A stretch of DNA of 51,942 nucleotides from Microbispora sp. ZYX-F-249 (GCF_039649665.1 NZ_JBDJAW010000050.1:1-51942); one strand, 5' to 3'. Positions 33,817 to 43,165 are shown, numbered from the stretch's first letter. The notes: generated by a model from the sequence alone, not told the origin. Numbers and translations are program-made.

Positions 33817-35846
33817 CGCACGCCGTCCTTCTTGTGCTTCTTCTGGTCCTTGTGCTTCTTGCTCTCCTTGCCGTGGCCGAGTGCGGCGATGCCCTCCCAG
33901 ATCTCCCGCGCGGCCGGGGCCGCCGTGGTCCCGCCGGTGCCGCCCTGGGAGACGACGACCACCACGACATACTTGGGCTTCCTCAGCGGGCCGAAGGAGG
34001 CGAACCACGAGGTGTCCCGCCTGCCGTACGCCTCGGCGGTGCCGGTCTTCCCGGCGATCGGCAGGCGCTTGAACGCGTACCCGTCGAACGCCCCGGCGGC
34101 CGTGCCCGTGCGCGGCACGCCGGCCAGCGAGTCGCGGATGAACCGCAGCGTCTTGCGCGACGCGTCGACCTTGCCCACGACGGGCGGGGTGATCGTGCGG
34201 ACCACGGCGCCGTCGGGCCGCACGACCTGCTTGCCGATCCTGGGGCTGAAGACCGTGCCGCCGTTGGCGAGCGCGGCGTACCCCCGGGCGAGCTGGAGCG
34301 GCGTCACCAGCACGTCGCCCTGCCCGATCGAGAAGTTGGCCGCGTCGCCGGCCCACCAGACGCCACCGGAGCGGCAGTTGTCGGCGGCGAGCGCCTTGAG
34401 GTAGGCCGCCCGCTTGCGGTCGGACATCTCCGGATAACCGGTCTTGGCCCGGCGGCAGGAGTCGGCCCTGGTCCGCTCCCAGTTGGCCTTCTTCCAGGCA
34501 CGGTCGGGCACCCTGCCCGCCGCCTCGTGCGGCAGGTCGACGCCGGTGGCGGTGCCGAACCCGAACTCCCTGGCCATCGCCTGCATCGGGTCCTTGGGCC
34601 GCTTGACCGGCTTGAGACCGCCGTCGCGCTGCCACATCTTCTCCGCGAACCGGTAGAAGATCGTGTCGCAGGACACCACCAGCGCGCGGCGCATGTCCAT
34701 CCGGCCGAGTTCGGCGCTCTCGAAGTTGTGGAACACCCGGCCGCCGATCTTGTAGCCGCCCGGGCAGTCGTAGGAGGCCCGCAGCGAGTAGCCCGCCTTC
34801 GCGGCCGCGGCGGTCGAGGTCACCTTCCACGTCGAGCCCGGCGGCCACTGCCCCTGCACGGCGGCGCTGACCAGCGGCAGGTCCTCGTAGTCGCGCTGCG
34901 AGATGCCCCCGGTCCACACGCCCGGGTCGTAGGTGGGATAGTCGGCGATCGCCGTCACCCGCCCGGTCTTCGCCTCCAGCACCACCGCCGCGCCGCTGTC
35001 GGCGGGCTCGCCCCGCTTGCGCGCGGCGGTCACGGCCCGGGCCAGCGCCCGCTCGGCCACCTCCTGGACGCGCGCGTCGATGCTGGTCACCAAAGTGTCC
35101 CCGGCCACGGCGGCCTCCTCGCGGACCAGGCCGGTGACCTTGCCCGTGCTGTCCACCGCCATCTGCCTGATGCCGGTCCGCCCGGCCAGCTCGCGGTCGT
35201 ACTCCGCCTCAAGACCGTCGCGGCCGATCAGCTCCGGGCCGCCCTCGGGGTCGTCGGGGGAGGGCGGCTGCAGGTAGCCGAGCACGTGCGCCGCGGCCGG
35301 GCCGAGCGGGTAGGTCCTGACCGGCCGCAACGCCGTGCTGACGCCGGGGAACTCGCTCTGCCGCTCGGCGATCCACAGCGCCGTGCGCACGCTCACGCCG
35401 TCGGCGACGACGATGGGCTGGTACGGCGAGCCGGGCCAGCACGGCCGGGGCACGCCCGCGGAGCACAGCCGCGCCCGGTCGGCGATCTCCCGGTACGGCC
35501 GGCCCAGCGCCCGGGCGAGCCGGGTCAGCACGTCCTTCCCGCCGTCGGGCTGGTGGATGAGTGCCATGTAGTCCACCGACACCTGCGGTTTGGTCTCGTT
35601 GGCCACCAGCGGCCGGCCGCGCACGTCGAGGATCTGCCCCCGCACCGGCGGCAGCACGACCGAGCGTACGCGCGCCTCCGTGGCCGCCCTGACATACGAC
35701 GAGCCGGTGACGACCTGCAGGTACCACAGGCGGCCGAGCAGGGTCAGCATGAGCGCGGTCACCACGACGAACACGAGCGTGAGGCGGCCGTGCGTTCGGT
35801 TACGACCCCGGTTGAGAGGACCACGCTGCCGGACGCTCCTACGCAA
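33813..35846 (-). CDS. mrdA: Penicillin-binding protein 2 (class B transpeptidase)
   Basis: A 677-residue class B PBP cross-linking elongation peptidoglycan with RodA. One N-terminal membrane helix (LTLVFVVVTALMLTLLGRLW, about 23-42), the dimerisation domain (VRGQILDVRGRPLVANETKP), then the transpeptidase: SxxK in PGSTWKVTS near 337, SxN equivalent SCD in VVSCDTIFYR near 392, and KTG in IAGKTGTAEA near 600. The protein ends in a Lys/His-rich tail (HGKESKKHKDQKKHKKDGVR) unusual for this family; it could contact anionic polymer or membrane. Its start overlaps mreD by 8 bp and its stop overlaps rodA. Confidence 0.96.
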   Translation of the reverse strand: MRRSVRQRGPLNRGRNRTHGRLTLVFVVVTALMLTLLGRLWYLQVVTGSSYVRAATEARVRSVVLPPVRGQILDVRGRPLVANETKPQVSVDYMALIHQPDGGKDVLTRLARALGRPYREIADRARLCSAGVPRPCWPGSPYQPIVVADGVSVRTALWIAERQSEFPGVSTALRPVRTYPLGPAAAHVLGYLQPPSPDDPEGGPELIGRDGLEAEYDRELAGRTGIRQMAVDSTGKVTGLVREEAAVAGDTLVTSIDARVQEVAERALARAVTAARKRGEPADSGAAVVLEAKTGRVTAIADYPTYDPGVWTGGISQRDYEDLPLVSAAVQGQWPPGSTWKVTSTAAAAKAGYSLRASYDCPGGYKIGGRVFHNFESAELGRMDMRRALVVSCDTIFYRFAEKMWQRDGGLKPVKRPKDPMQAMAREFGFGTATGVDLPHEAAGRVPDRAWKKANWERTRADSCRRAKTGYPEMSDRKRAAYLKALAADNCRSGGVWWAGDAANFSIGQGDVLVTPLQLARGYAALANGGTVFSPRIGKQVVRPDGAVVRTITPPVVGKVDASRKTLRFIRDSLAGVPRTGTAAGAFDGYAFKRLPIAGKTGTAEAYGRRDTSWFASFGPLRKPKYVVVVVVSQGGTGGTTAAPAAREIWEGIAALGHGKESKKHKDQKKHKKDGVR

Positions 35847-36420
35847 GCCGCCTCCCGGGCGCGTACGGATCGCGTGATCTGTCCCGTGGCCCGCGCACCC
35901 GCCCGAACGACCGGCGGCGGGGCAGCAAGGCGAGCGCCGCGGTCACGAGCGCGGCCAGGCCGGCGGTCCAGGCGAGGGCGCCGGGCGCGAGGGCCGTTCC
36001 CCAGGGCGTCCCGTCGAGCAGGGCCGCGAGCACGCCCCCGGCGAGTGTCGCGCCCAGGGCCACGGCGGCGGCGACCGCGGCGCGCCGCCCGGTCGTGGCG
36101 TCCGCGGTGAGCCGCGTGCACACCCACCCGGCCAGGCACGCGACCAGGGCGAGCCGCCCGATGGTGTGGTCGGCGGGCGGCGCGATGTCGGCGGCCAGGC
36201 CGGCGGCGAACCCCAGGAACGCCCCGGCCCCTCCTCCCGCGGTGCCCCGCTCCGGCAAACCCCTGGCCTCCGGCCTGGGCCGCAGCAGCGGCGCGAGCGC
36301 GATCACGCCGATCAGCACGACGTCGGGCCCGCCGCCGGGCAGCGCCGGCCCGTTGACCACGGCGACCTGGAGCACGGGTGCGACGAGGACGACGAGCAGG
36401 GACAGGACGATCGCCTTCAT
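35839..36420 (-). CDS. mreD: Rod shape-determining protein MreD
   Basis: A 193-residue membrane protein with about five helices (MKAIVLSLLVVLVAPVLQVA; DVVLIGVIALAPLLRP; GAFLGFAAGLAADIAPP; AALVTAALALL). The GAFLGFAAGLAADIAPP stretch, with an acidic residue after the glycine helix, is typical of MreD. It links MreC to the MreB-RodA elongation machinery. The ATG at 36420 shares its A with the mreC stop (TGATG). The C-terminus is Arg-rich (RSFGRVRGPRDRSRDPYAPG). Confidence 0.93.
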   Translation of the reverse strand: MKAIVLSLLVVLVAPVLQVAVVNGPALPGGGPDVVLIGVIALAPLLRPRPEARGLPERGTAGGGAGAFLGFAAGLAADIAPPADHTIGRLALVACLAGWVCTRLTADATTGRRAAVAAAVALGATLAGGVLAALLDGTPWGTALAPGALAWTAGLAALVTAALALLPRRRSFGRVRGPRDRSRDPYAPGRRLA

Positions 36421-37253
36421 CACGCCCCCTTCGCTTTCTCGGCGCCGCTCTTCTCCGTGCTGGTCTTCTCCGTGCCGCTCTTCTCCGGGCCGTCCTTCGC
36501 CGGGGCGGCGGCGTCCGGCAGCGGTCCGAGGACCACGGTGACGAGGTCGAGCGCGGTGAAGCGGGCGAAGGGCCGCACGAGCGCCGTCCTGGTCAGCGCG
36601 TCCGGCGCGGGCTCGACCGCGACCACGGCGCCGATCGGCACGTCCGGCACGTACGGCCGCATGTCGCGCGAGCCCAGCGTCACCACCCGGTCGCCCGGCT
36701 TCACCTCGGCGGCGGGGTTGAGCAGGCTCAGCCGCAGCAGCCCGCGCTCGGGGACTCCGGTCACCAGCCCCACCTCCCGCGAGCCCTCGAGCCGCGCGCC
36801 GATCGAGGACCCGGAGGCGGTGGCGAGCTGGACCGTCGCCGTACCGGGACCGGACCGCACGACCCGGCCGACCAGACCGTTCCCGTCGAACACGGTCATG
36901 TCGCGGGCCACGCCGCCCTCGGAGCCGGCGTCGACGGTGACCGTGCCGTCCCGGCCGAAGCCGACGACGTGGGCGGGCAGGGCACGATAGCCGTCCGCCG
37001 GGGCGGGGGAGGGGGTCACGCGGCGGGCGGCGAGCAGCTCGGCGCGCAACCGGGCGTTCTCGGCCTCGAGCTCGGCCACACGGTGCTGCCCCGGCGCCCA
37101 TCGGACGCCGGCGGACGCCGCGTTCTCCAGCCCGCCGAACACGGCCGACCCGAACGCCCGCAACGGGTCGAGCGGCGTCAGGGTGTCGGCGACGATCAGG
37201 GCGACGGAGACGAGCGCCAGCAACACGGGCGTCCGGCGTCCTGCGGCCCTCAT
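36420..37253 (-). CDS. mreC: Rod shape-determining protein MreC
   Basis: A 277-residue protein: N-terminal membrane helix (TPVLLALVSVALIVADTLTP), coiled coil (QHRVAELEAENARLRAELLA, about 55-75), then the two beta-barrel MreC core (VDAGSEGGVARDMTVFDGNG, LVGRVVRSGPGTATVQL, VKPGDRVVTLGS). It bridges cytoplasmic MreB filaments and periplasmic PBP2. The C-terminus is a charged low-complexity repeat of EKSGTEK type (about 253-277). The ATG at 37253 overlaps the mreB stop (ATGA). Confidence 0.95.
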   Translation of the reverse strand: MRAAGRRTPVLLALVSVALIVADTLTPLDPLRAFGSAVFGGLENAASAGVRWAPGQHRVAELEAENARLRAELLAARRVTPSPAPADGYRALPAHVVGFGRDGTVTVDAGSEGGVARDMTVFDGNGLVGRVVRSGPGTATVQLATASGSSIGARLEGSREVGLVTGVPERGLLRLSLLNPAAEVKPGDRVVTLGSRDMRPYVPDVPIGAVVAVEPAPDALTRTALVRPFARFTALDLVTVVLGPLPDAAAPAKDGPEKSGTEKTSTEKSGAEKAKGA

Positions 37254-38284
37254 CGACGCGTTTCGGGAAGGAACACGTCCTGCATGTCGTCGAAGCGCTC
37301 GACGCACCGGCCCGCGCCCAGCACCACCGACTGGAGCGGCTGGTCGACGAGGTTGATCGGCATGCCGACGGCGTCGCCGAGCCGTTCCGCCAGCCCGTCG
37401 AGCAGCGCGCCGCCGCCGGTCAGCACGATGCCGTTGTCGATGAGGTCGCCGGCCAGCTCGGCCGGGCACTGGTCCAGCGTGGTCTGCACGGCGTCGACGA
37501 TCGTCTGGACCTGGTCCTCGATCGCCTCCCTGACCTGCGCCCGGTTGATCGTGGCGGTCTTGGGCAGGCCGGTCACCAGGTCGCGGCCCCGGATCGGCAG
37601 CGAGGTCTCGTCGTCGCCGCCAGGCCGGGCGCTGCCCATCTTGATCTTGATGTGCTCGGCCGTGCGCTCGCCGAGCATCAGGGAGTGTTCCTTCTTCACG
37701 TAGTTGACGATCGCCTCGTCGAGCTCGTCGCCGCCGACCCGCACGGACTTCGACACGACCACCCCGCCGAGCGAGACGATCGCGACCTCCGTCGTGCCGC
37801 CGCCGATGTCCACGACCATGTTGCCGGTCGTGTCGCCCACGTTCAGCCCCGCGCCGATCGCCGCGGCCATCGGCTCCTCGATGATGTGGACACGGCGGGC
37901 GCCCGCCTCGTACGCCGCCTCCCTGACCGCGCGCTGCTCCACGCTCGTGGTGCCGCTCGGCACGGCGACGACGACCCGCGGCTTGGCCAGGTAGCGGTTC
38001 TTGTGCGCCACCTGGATGAAGTGCCGCAACATGCGCTCGGCCGCGTCGAGGTCGGCGATCACACCGTCCTTGAGCGGGCGCAGCGTGGCGATGTGGGGCG
38101 GGGTGCGCCCGATCATCTCCTTCGCCGCGGTCCCGACCGCCACGATCCTGTCCGTGTGCAGGTTGATCGCCACCACGGAGGGCTCGTCGAGGACGACGCC
38201 CTTCTTGCGCACGTACACGAGCGTGTTAGCTGTGCCGAGATCGACCGCCATGTCCCGGCCGAGCAATCCCCACGGGAAACCCAT
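37250..38284 (-). CDS. mreB: Cell shape protein MreB
   Basis: A 344-residue actin-like ATPase that polymerises under the membrane and guides elongation or spore-wall synthesis. Motifs: RDMAVDLGTANTLVYVRKKG (phosphate 1), VVAVPSGTTSVEQRAVREAA, MVVDIGGGTTEVAIVSLGGV (phosphate 2), IIEEPMAAAIGAGL and VLTGGGALLDGLAERL (adenosine). The ATG at 38284 (MGFPWGLLGRDMAVDLGTAN) keeps the usual short N-terminus; a GTG 33 nt upstream also opens the frame. It is the first gene of mreB-mreC-mreD-pbp2-rodA, all joined by short overlaps. Wing-like sequence TTTAGAGG in the 98-bp gap upstream may hold the promoter. Confidence 0.97.
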   Translation of the reverse strand: MGFPWGLLGRDMAVDLGTANTLVYVRKKGVVLDEPSVVAINLHTDRIVAVGTAAKEMIGRTPPHIATLRPLKDGVIADLDAAERMLRHFIQVAHKNRYLAKPRVVVAVPSGTTSVEQRAVREAAYEAGARRVHIIEEPMAAAIGAGLNVGDTTGNMVVDIGGGTTEVAIVSLGGVVVSKSVRVGGDELDEAIVNYVKKEHSLMLGERTAEHIKIKMGSARPGGDDETSLPIRGRDLVTGLPKTATINRAQVREAIEDQVQTIVDAVQTTLDQCPAELAGDLIDNGIVLTGGGALLDGLAERLGDAVGMPINLVDQPLQSVVLGAGRCVERFDDMQDVFLPETRR

Positions 38285-38382
38285 CGCCGACCAGCTTTCA
38301 GAGAGGAGGGAGAGCACGCGTGATCGCTGCCCGGCGGCCCCGCCTCTAAACAGAACGGTCCCTCCCGTACGAACCGGACACG

Positions 38383-39420
38383 CTAGGCGACGCTGAGATA
38401 GAGGTCTCTCGCCAGCTTCGTCACCCGCTCCGCCGACTTCGTGAAGGACGCCCCCGAGGGCTGCAGGGTGAGCACCACCATGATCAGCCGGTCGCCGATC
38501 ACGCCAGTAGTGTGGAGCACCGGACGGCCGAAATCAACCGGGTTGCCGCCCATTGTGACCGCCCCGATACGGTGCGACGCCACCGTCGCGCGGGTGCACT
38601 TGACGGGAGGAACCGCGCCGTATCCCGACCAACCCTGCTTGACCGCCCAGGGCCGGGGGACGGCACGCGGGAGTCCGAAGTACTGGTCGAAGCCGTCGCT
38701 CGCACACTTGGACGCCCTGCGCAGGTTGCCGAGGACGAAGTCGCGGACGCGGGGCTCGGCCCGCCGCAGCAGATACCGGTAGACGAGTGCGATGTCGGCG
38801 GCGCTGATCGCCGTATAGCCCCAGAACCCGGGTTTGGCGGCGGGTGGCGGCGCGGTTTCGGTCAGGCCGATCCGGCGGGCCATGCGGCGGACGATCTCGC
38901 CCTGGCCGCCGCGCCGCCACAGGGCCGTCGCCGCGTCGTCGTCGCTGCCGCGCAGCATGGGCGTCAGGAGCGCCTTGTCCCGGGCGGGAACGGCGCCCTT
39001 GTGCCGCTCCAGGTAGTCGGTCGCGATGAGGATCTTCACCACCGACGCGGACCGGAACCGGTGGTGCGCCAGGTGCTGGGCGACCGTCTTGCCCGTGGTC
39101 ACGTCGACCACGGCGTACCCCGCCGTCACCCCGGCGGGCACCCGCACGGGCCTGGCGGGTGACCGGACCGGTCGGGCGGCCTCGCCCGCCGTCTCCCCGG
39201 TCGCCGGCCCGCTCGCCCGCACCGGCCCGCTCGCCCGCACCGGTGTGCCGGCCCCGGTCCCCGCCGGCGCCGCCGGGGCGCTTGCCCGTAAACCTGCCGA
39301 GCCGCCTCCGGCGTCCGCCGCGCCGCCGGCCCTTGCGGCGCCACCCGAGGAGCAGCCGGTCAGGAGCGCCGGGAGCACGGCGGAGACGGCCAGGACGGCG
39401 GCGGTTCTCGATCGCGTCAC
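38383..39420 (-). CDS. Class A beta-lactamase-like lipoprotein (penicillin-recognising)
   Basis: A 345-residue lipoprotein: signal ending LPALLTGCSS (lipobox LTGC), then an Ala/Gly/Pro/Thr-rich linker with duplicated VRASGP (to about residue 95), then a serine-hydrolase domain with SxxK in SASVVKILIATDYLERHK, an SxN-like SDD in GSDDDAATALW, and VKQGWSG in the KTG position. The KQG and SDD variants occur in actinobacterial relatives that are probably not true beta-lactamases; a D,D-carboxypeptidase or inactive ligand-binder is possible. It lies directly upstream of mreB on the same strand, 98 bp apart, so a cell-wall role fits. GTG start; TAGGCA lies 7 nt before it. Confidence 0.88.
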   Translation of the reverse strand: MTRSRTAAVLAVSAVLPALLTGCSSGGAARAGGAADAGGGSAGLRASAPAAPAGTGAGTPVRASGPVRASGPATGETAGEAARPVRSPARPVRVPAGVTAGYAVVDVTTGKTVAQHLAHHRFRSASVVKILIATDYLERHKGAVPARDKALLTPMLRGSDDDAATALWRRGGQGEIVRRMARRIGLTETAPPPAAKPGFWGYTAISAADIALVYRYLLRRAEPRVRDFVLGNLRRASKCASDGFDQYFGLPRAVPRPWAVKQGWSGYGAVPPVKCTRATVASHRIGAVTMGGNPVDFGRPVLHTTGVIGDRLIMVVLTLQPSGASFTKSAERVTKLARDLYLSVA

Positions 39421-39547
39421 CCGACCATGCCTAGCAGATCGTCTGTCGCCCGATGCGTGGAAATGTCAGGTTGAGCTTTCCCTCTCCCCTGCGGAGTCGA
39501 TGCAGTGGACACCACCGACCCGCGGTAGGACATAAGGTGCGGGCGGC

Positions 39548-40246
39548 TCAGGCAGGCGTACTCCCCGGCGGCCGGTCGGCGAGCGAGCCCGGGGTGACCA
39601 ACCCGGTTTCGTAGGCGAGCACGACCGCCTGAACCCGGTCCCTGAGGCCGAGCTTGGACAGAATGCGCGCGACATGAGTCTTCACCGTCGTCGGGCTGAG
39701 GCTCAGCCGGTCGGCGAGCTCGGCGTTGCTCGACCCGGTGGCGAGCAGGCGCAACACCTCCAGCTCCCGGGGTGTCAGCTCCGACAGATCCCCGTGCACG
39801 GCTGCCCCGGCCTCGTCGCGGCGGGCGAACCGCTCGACCAGACGGCGGGTGATCGTCGGTGCGAGCAGAGCGTCGCCTGCGCGCACCAGACGCACCGCGG
39901 CCACCAGGTGCTCGGGTGTGACGTCCTTGAGCAGGAAGCCACTGGCCCCTGCGGTGAGCGCGGCGTAAACGTAGTGGTCGAGGTCGTAGGTGGTCAGAAT
40001 GAGAACGCGAGTCTCACCCGGGTCGGCAGCCATGATCTGCCGGGTGGCTTCGAGCCCGTCAATCCGCGGCATCCGGATGTCCATCAGCACGACGTCCGGC
40101 CGAGTACGCCGGACGGCGGCGACGGCTTCCGCTCCATCGGCCGCCTCGGCCGTCACTTCGATGCCGTCGGCGGCGAGGATCATCCCGAACCCGCTGCGAA
40201 CCAGCGCTTGATCGTCGGCGATGACCACGCGCGTCGGCCCGTTCAC
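39548..40246 (-). CDS. NarL/LuxR-type response regulator (TCS 2)
   Basis: A 232-residue response regulator: receiver with ADDQ near the start, phospho-Asp in VVLMDIRMPRIDG near 55 and Lys in SGFLLKDVTPEH; LuxR HTH LTPRELEVLRLLATGSSNAE then RLSLSPTTVKTHVARILSKL. It starts with GTG at 40246, sharing GTGA with the kinase stop, just as in TCS 1. An earlier GTG (40258) is possible. The protein is closely similar in plan to the regulator at 16132-16806. Target probably includes the divergent hydrolase gene beyond its kinase. Confidence 0.94.
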   Translation of the reverse strand: MNGPTRVVIADDQALVRSGFGMILAADGIEVTAEAADGAEAVAAVRRTRPDVVLMDIRMPRIDGLEATRQIMAADPGETRVLILTTYDLDHYVYAALTAGASGFLLKDVTPEHLVAAVRLVRAGDALLAPTITRRLVERFARRDEAGAAVHGDLSELTPRELEVLRLLATGSSNAELADRLSLSPTTVKTHVARILSKLGLRDRVQAVVLAYETGLVTPGSLADRPPGSTPA

Positions 40247-41583
40247 GAAGTGGCCCACGGAAACCGCGCCTTGATCCGGTAGCCGCCGTCGCTCCGCGGT
40301 CCGGCCTCCAGGGTGCCGCCGTAGAGGGCGAGCCGCTCCCGCAGCCCGATCAGGCCCCGGCCCTGGCCGTCTCCCGCGCTGGCCGTCCGCCTGCCGCCGG
40401 TGTCGCTGATCTCGATCTCCAGCCAGCCGCCTCGGTGGCCGATGGCGACGGACGCCGCCGCGCCGGCCGCGTGCTTGATCGTGTTGGTCAGGGCCTCCTG
40501 GACGACGCGATAGACGGCCAGTTCCACCCCGGGCGGCAGTGGGCGGGGCGGCGGGGAGATCTCGACGCTGACCGGCACTCCGGCTGCGCGAACCCGTTCG
40601 ATCAAGGAGTCGAGCTGGTCGAGTCCCGGTTGCGGTTCGAGCCCGTCGGCACTGTCGCCCGCCCGCTCGCTCTCCGGCCCGGCCAGCAGCCCCATGACGT
40701 TGCGTAGTTCCGCCATGGCGGCCCGGCCGCCGGCTTCGACCGCCAGCAGGGCCTGCTTCGACTGAGCCGGAGCCGTGTCCATCACCGCGCGTGCCGCGCC
40801 TGCCTGGATCACCATCACGTTCACATTGTGGGTGACGACATCGTGCAGTTCGCCGGCGATCCGGGAGCGCTCTTCCCGGACGGCCTCGCGCGTGGCCTCC
40901 TCCTGGGCGCGCAGTAGTTCCGTGACTCGACCGCGGTCGGCGTCGAGTTGCCGCCGCCAGGATCGGACGAAAGCGGCGGCGACTCCGGCGCTCATCAGCA
41001 CCACGAACGGCCCCAGCCAGCTTGGCAACGCCGGGACGGAGTCCCGGAAGGCGGCTCCTGCCAGCACGGCAGCGAGGACGAGTCCCCCCATGGCCGGCGC
41101 ACGGTGCGGGCTGTGGGCCACGGCCCCGTACCCGGCGATGGCGAACGTCAGCACGGTGATCCACGTCGCGTCGTCGTGGGTGGCCAACGCCGCGGCCAGC
41201 ACCGCCCAGAAGGTGATCAGTGGGTACAACCGTCGCATCGCCAGCGGCAGAGCCGTCAGAACCACCAGGAGCGGAAGCGGGCCGGAATCCTCCTGGCCGT
41301 CGTCGGGGGCGATGACAGGCCGTCCCCAGCGGTCAGGCGGTACATCGCCGCCTCGCGGCGGTGGAGAGGGCCGCAGTCGCAGGGGCTCCGACAGGGAGTG
41401 CGGCTGCTCGTCGACACGATGAGCGCCGTCTGTGGCGCCCGCCGTCGCGGCCACGGCCGCAATGGTCAAGGCGATCGCGAGCAGCAGGTCGGTGAGGAGC
41501 GACCGGCGCGAAAGCCGGGTGGGTTTCCGCACGGGGCGCAGCACGTCCAGCGTGAACTGCCACCATCCACGTCGTTCGCTCAC
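40243..41583 (-). CDS. HisKA_3 sensor histidine kinase (TCS 2)
   Basis: A 446-residue kinase. About five helices span residues 30-190, including LLTDLLLAIALTIAAVAATA, with a Pro-rich loop (RPSPPPRGGDVPPDRWGRPV) between helix 1 and 2 that should be extracellular. His near 246 lies in SRIAGELHDVVTHNVNVMVI; the HATPase domain carries VVQEALTNTIKHA, EISDTGGRR and GRGLIGLRERL. I chose the GTG at 41583 (AGGACAATGAGACG upstream); upstream sequence in the same frame is Arg/Pro-rich and not kinase-like. It is divergent from the secreted hydrolase. Confidence 0.92.
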   Translation of the reverse strand: MSERRGWWQFTLDVLRPVRKPTRLSRRSLLTDLLLAIALTIAAVAATAGATDGAHRVDEQPHSLSEPLRLRPSPPPRGGDVPPDRWGRPVIAPDDGQEDSGPLPLLVVLTALPLAMRRLYPLITFWAVLAAALATHDDATWITVLTFAIAGYGAVAHSPHRAPAMGGLVLAAVLAGAAFRDSVPALPSWLGPFVVLMSAGVAAAFVRSWRRQLDADRGRVTELLRAQEEATREAVREERSRIAGELHDVVTHNVNVMVIQAGAARAVMDTAPAQSKQALLAVEAGGRAAMAELRNVMGLLAGPESERAGDSADGLEPQPGLDQLDSLIERVRAAGVPVSVEISPPPRPLPPGVELAVYRVVQEALTNTIKHAAGAAASVAIGHRGGWLEIEISDTGGRRTASAGDGQGRGLIGLRERLALYGGTLEAGPRSDGGYRIKARFPWATS

Positions 41584-41811
41584 CGTCTCATTGTCCTGAT
41601 CGCGCGGCACGTCCCACGTCAGCCTCAGTGACCGGATCCGACCTCCGCAAGAAGTACATCGGAAGGACGACCCCGCGGAGGGCTCCTCCCCGGGATGGGG
41701 TCGATATCGGCCGGGCAGCCGACGCGGACGGGCCTGCCCGGCCCCTAGCGTCGTTGCCGCCACCGGCCGCACGAGCTCCGTCGAGGGGCCCCCCACCCGG
41801 AAGGACAGGTC

Positions 41812-43134
41812 ATGGATCACGCGATGGAGAGCACGCCAAGCCCCGCCTCAGTACACGGTGCAGGCGACGGTGCAGACGCCTGTGCGGGTGCGTCGCCGCC
41901 GCCCCGCCGGATCAGCCGAGGCGCCACCACCGTCGCGGCTCTGATCGCCTTCGCGGCCGCCGCATCCTGCGCCTCCGCGTCGGGTTCGGTCGTGTACGGC
42001 GCCACGCCGCCCAACGCGTCGCCCGGTTCCGCCGCATCCGTCCCCGGTCTTCCGTCCGCCGGGATCGGCAGGCCCCGGCTCCCGGAACCGACCGGATCCC
42101 GGCCGGTCGGCACCACGTCCCTCTACCTCAAGGACGGCTCCCGCACCGATCCCTGGGTCCCCGGCGTGAAGGCGAGGGAGCTCATGGTCTCCCTGTGGTA
42201 CCCGGCGAAAACCCGTAGAGGGAACCGCGCCCCGTACATGACGGCCAAGGAGTCGGAGCTCATCCTGAAAGGCGGAGAGATCACCGGCGTGCCGTACGAC
42301 GCGTTGAGCAGAACGCGGACCAACGCCCTCGTCGACGCCGCGCCGGCCGGTCGTGAACACAGTCTGCCCCTGGTCGTGCTCTCCCCGGGCTTCACCGAAC
42401 CCCGCAGCTCGCTGACCGCGCTCGCCGAGGAACTGGCGAGCAGGGGCTATGTGGTGGCCGGCATCGACCACACCTACGAGAGCCTGGCCACGACCTTCCC
42501 CGACGGCCGGGTCACCACCTGCGTCGCATGTGAGGCGGGCAAGAACCAGGAGTTCTGGAACACGGTGGGCCGGAGCCGGGCGGCCGACGTCTCCTTCGTG
42601 CTCGACGAACTGATCGGGACGCACCCCAAATGGAAGGGCGCCTCACTGATCACCCGCTCCCGCGTCGCGATGGCCGGGCACTCGGCGGGAGGCGCGAGCA
42701 CCATCGCCGCCATGCTGCAGGACACCCGCATACGTGCCGGGATCGACATGGACGGCACCACATTCGCTCCGATCCCGGACAGCGGACTGTCCCGGCCGTT
42801 CCTCTTCCTGGGCACGCGGGCCATGCACAGCCCGGGAGGCAAGGACACCACGTGGGACCGCGACTGGGCCCATCTGACGGGATGGAAGCGCTGGCTCGTG
42901 GTGACAGGGGCAGAGCATGTCTCCTTCACCGACACCGCGCTGCTGGTGGAGCAACTCGGCATCTACCGCAATCCCGGCCTGCCCGGGGCCCGCGCCGTGG
43001 AGATCACCCGCAGCCACGTCGCGGCCTTCTTCGACCTGCACCTGCGCCACAGGCCCCAGCCCCTGCTGGACAAGCCGTCGAAGCGCTACCCGGAGGTCAA
43101 GCTGTGTGACACCGCGCGGAAGACCTGCGCCTGA
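41812..43134 (+). CDS. Exported alpha/beta hydrolase (PAF-acetylhydrolase-like)
   Basis: A 440-residue alpha/beta hydrolase. The N-terminus has a twin-Arg-like and hydrophobic export segment (PPRRISRGATTVAALIAFAA then AASCASASG; the Cys may be a lipid anchor). The catalytic Ser is in MAGHSAGGAS, Asp in IDMDGTTF, and His in GAEHVSFTD; LVVLSPGFTEPRSS forms the oxyanion region. Relatives include platelet-activating-factor acetylhydrolase type and secreted polyester/lipid esterases. Substrate unknown. Four cysteines (VTTCVACE; LCDTARKTCA) suggest disulfides outside the cell. AAGGACAGG precedes the ATG. The divergent TCS 2 may regulate it. Confidence 0.88.
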   Translation: MDHAMESTPSPASVHGAGDGADACAGASPPPRRISRGATTVAALIAFAAAASCASASGSVVYGATPPNASPGSAASVPGLPSAGIGRPRLPEPTGSRPVGTTSLYLKDGSRTDPWVPGVKARELMVSLWYPAKTRRGNRAPYMTAKESELILKGGEITGVPYDALSRTRTNALVDAAPAGREHSLPLVVLSPGFTEPRSSLTALAEELASRGYVVAGIDHTYESLATTFPDGRVTTCVACEAGKNQEFWNTVGRSRAADVSFVLDELIGTHPKWKGASLITRSRVAMAGHSAGGASTIAAMLQDTRIRAGIDMDGTTFAPIPDSGLSRPFLFLGTRAMHSPGGKDTTWDRDWAHLTGWKRWLVVTGAEHVSFTDTALLVEQLGIYRNPGLPGARAVEITRSHVAAFFDLHLRHRPQPLLDKPSKRYPEVKLCDTARKTCA

Positions 43135-43165
43135 GGCCGGGACCTGTACGGCCGTGGTGACGGGG

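Noticed and set aside
31699..36110. Two long plus-strand frames (901 and 758 codons) over DUF2293, rodA, pbp2 and mreD
   Set aside because: They are antisense to overlapping, well-conserved operon genes and have shadow composition.
38383..39420. True antibiotic-inactivating beta-lactamase
   Set aside because: SDD and KQG replace SDN and KTG, and the context is cell elongation, so a resistance call is not supported.
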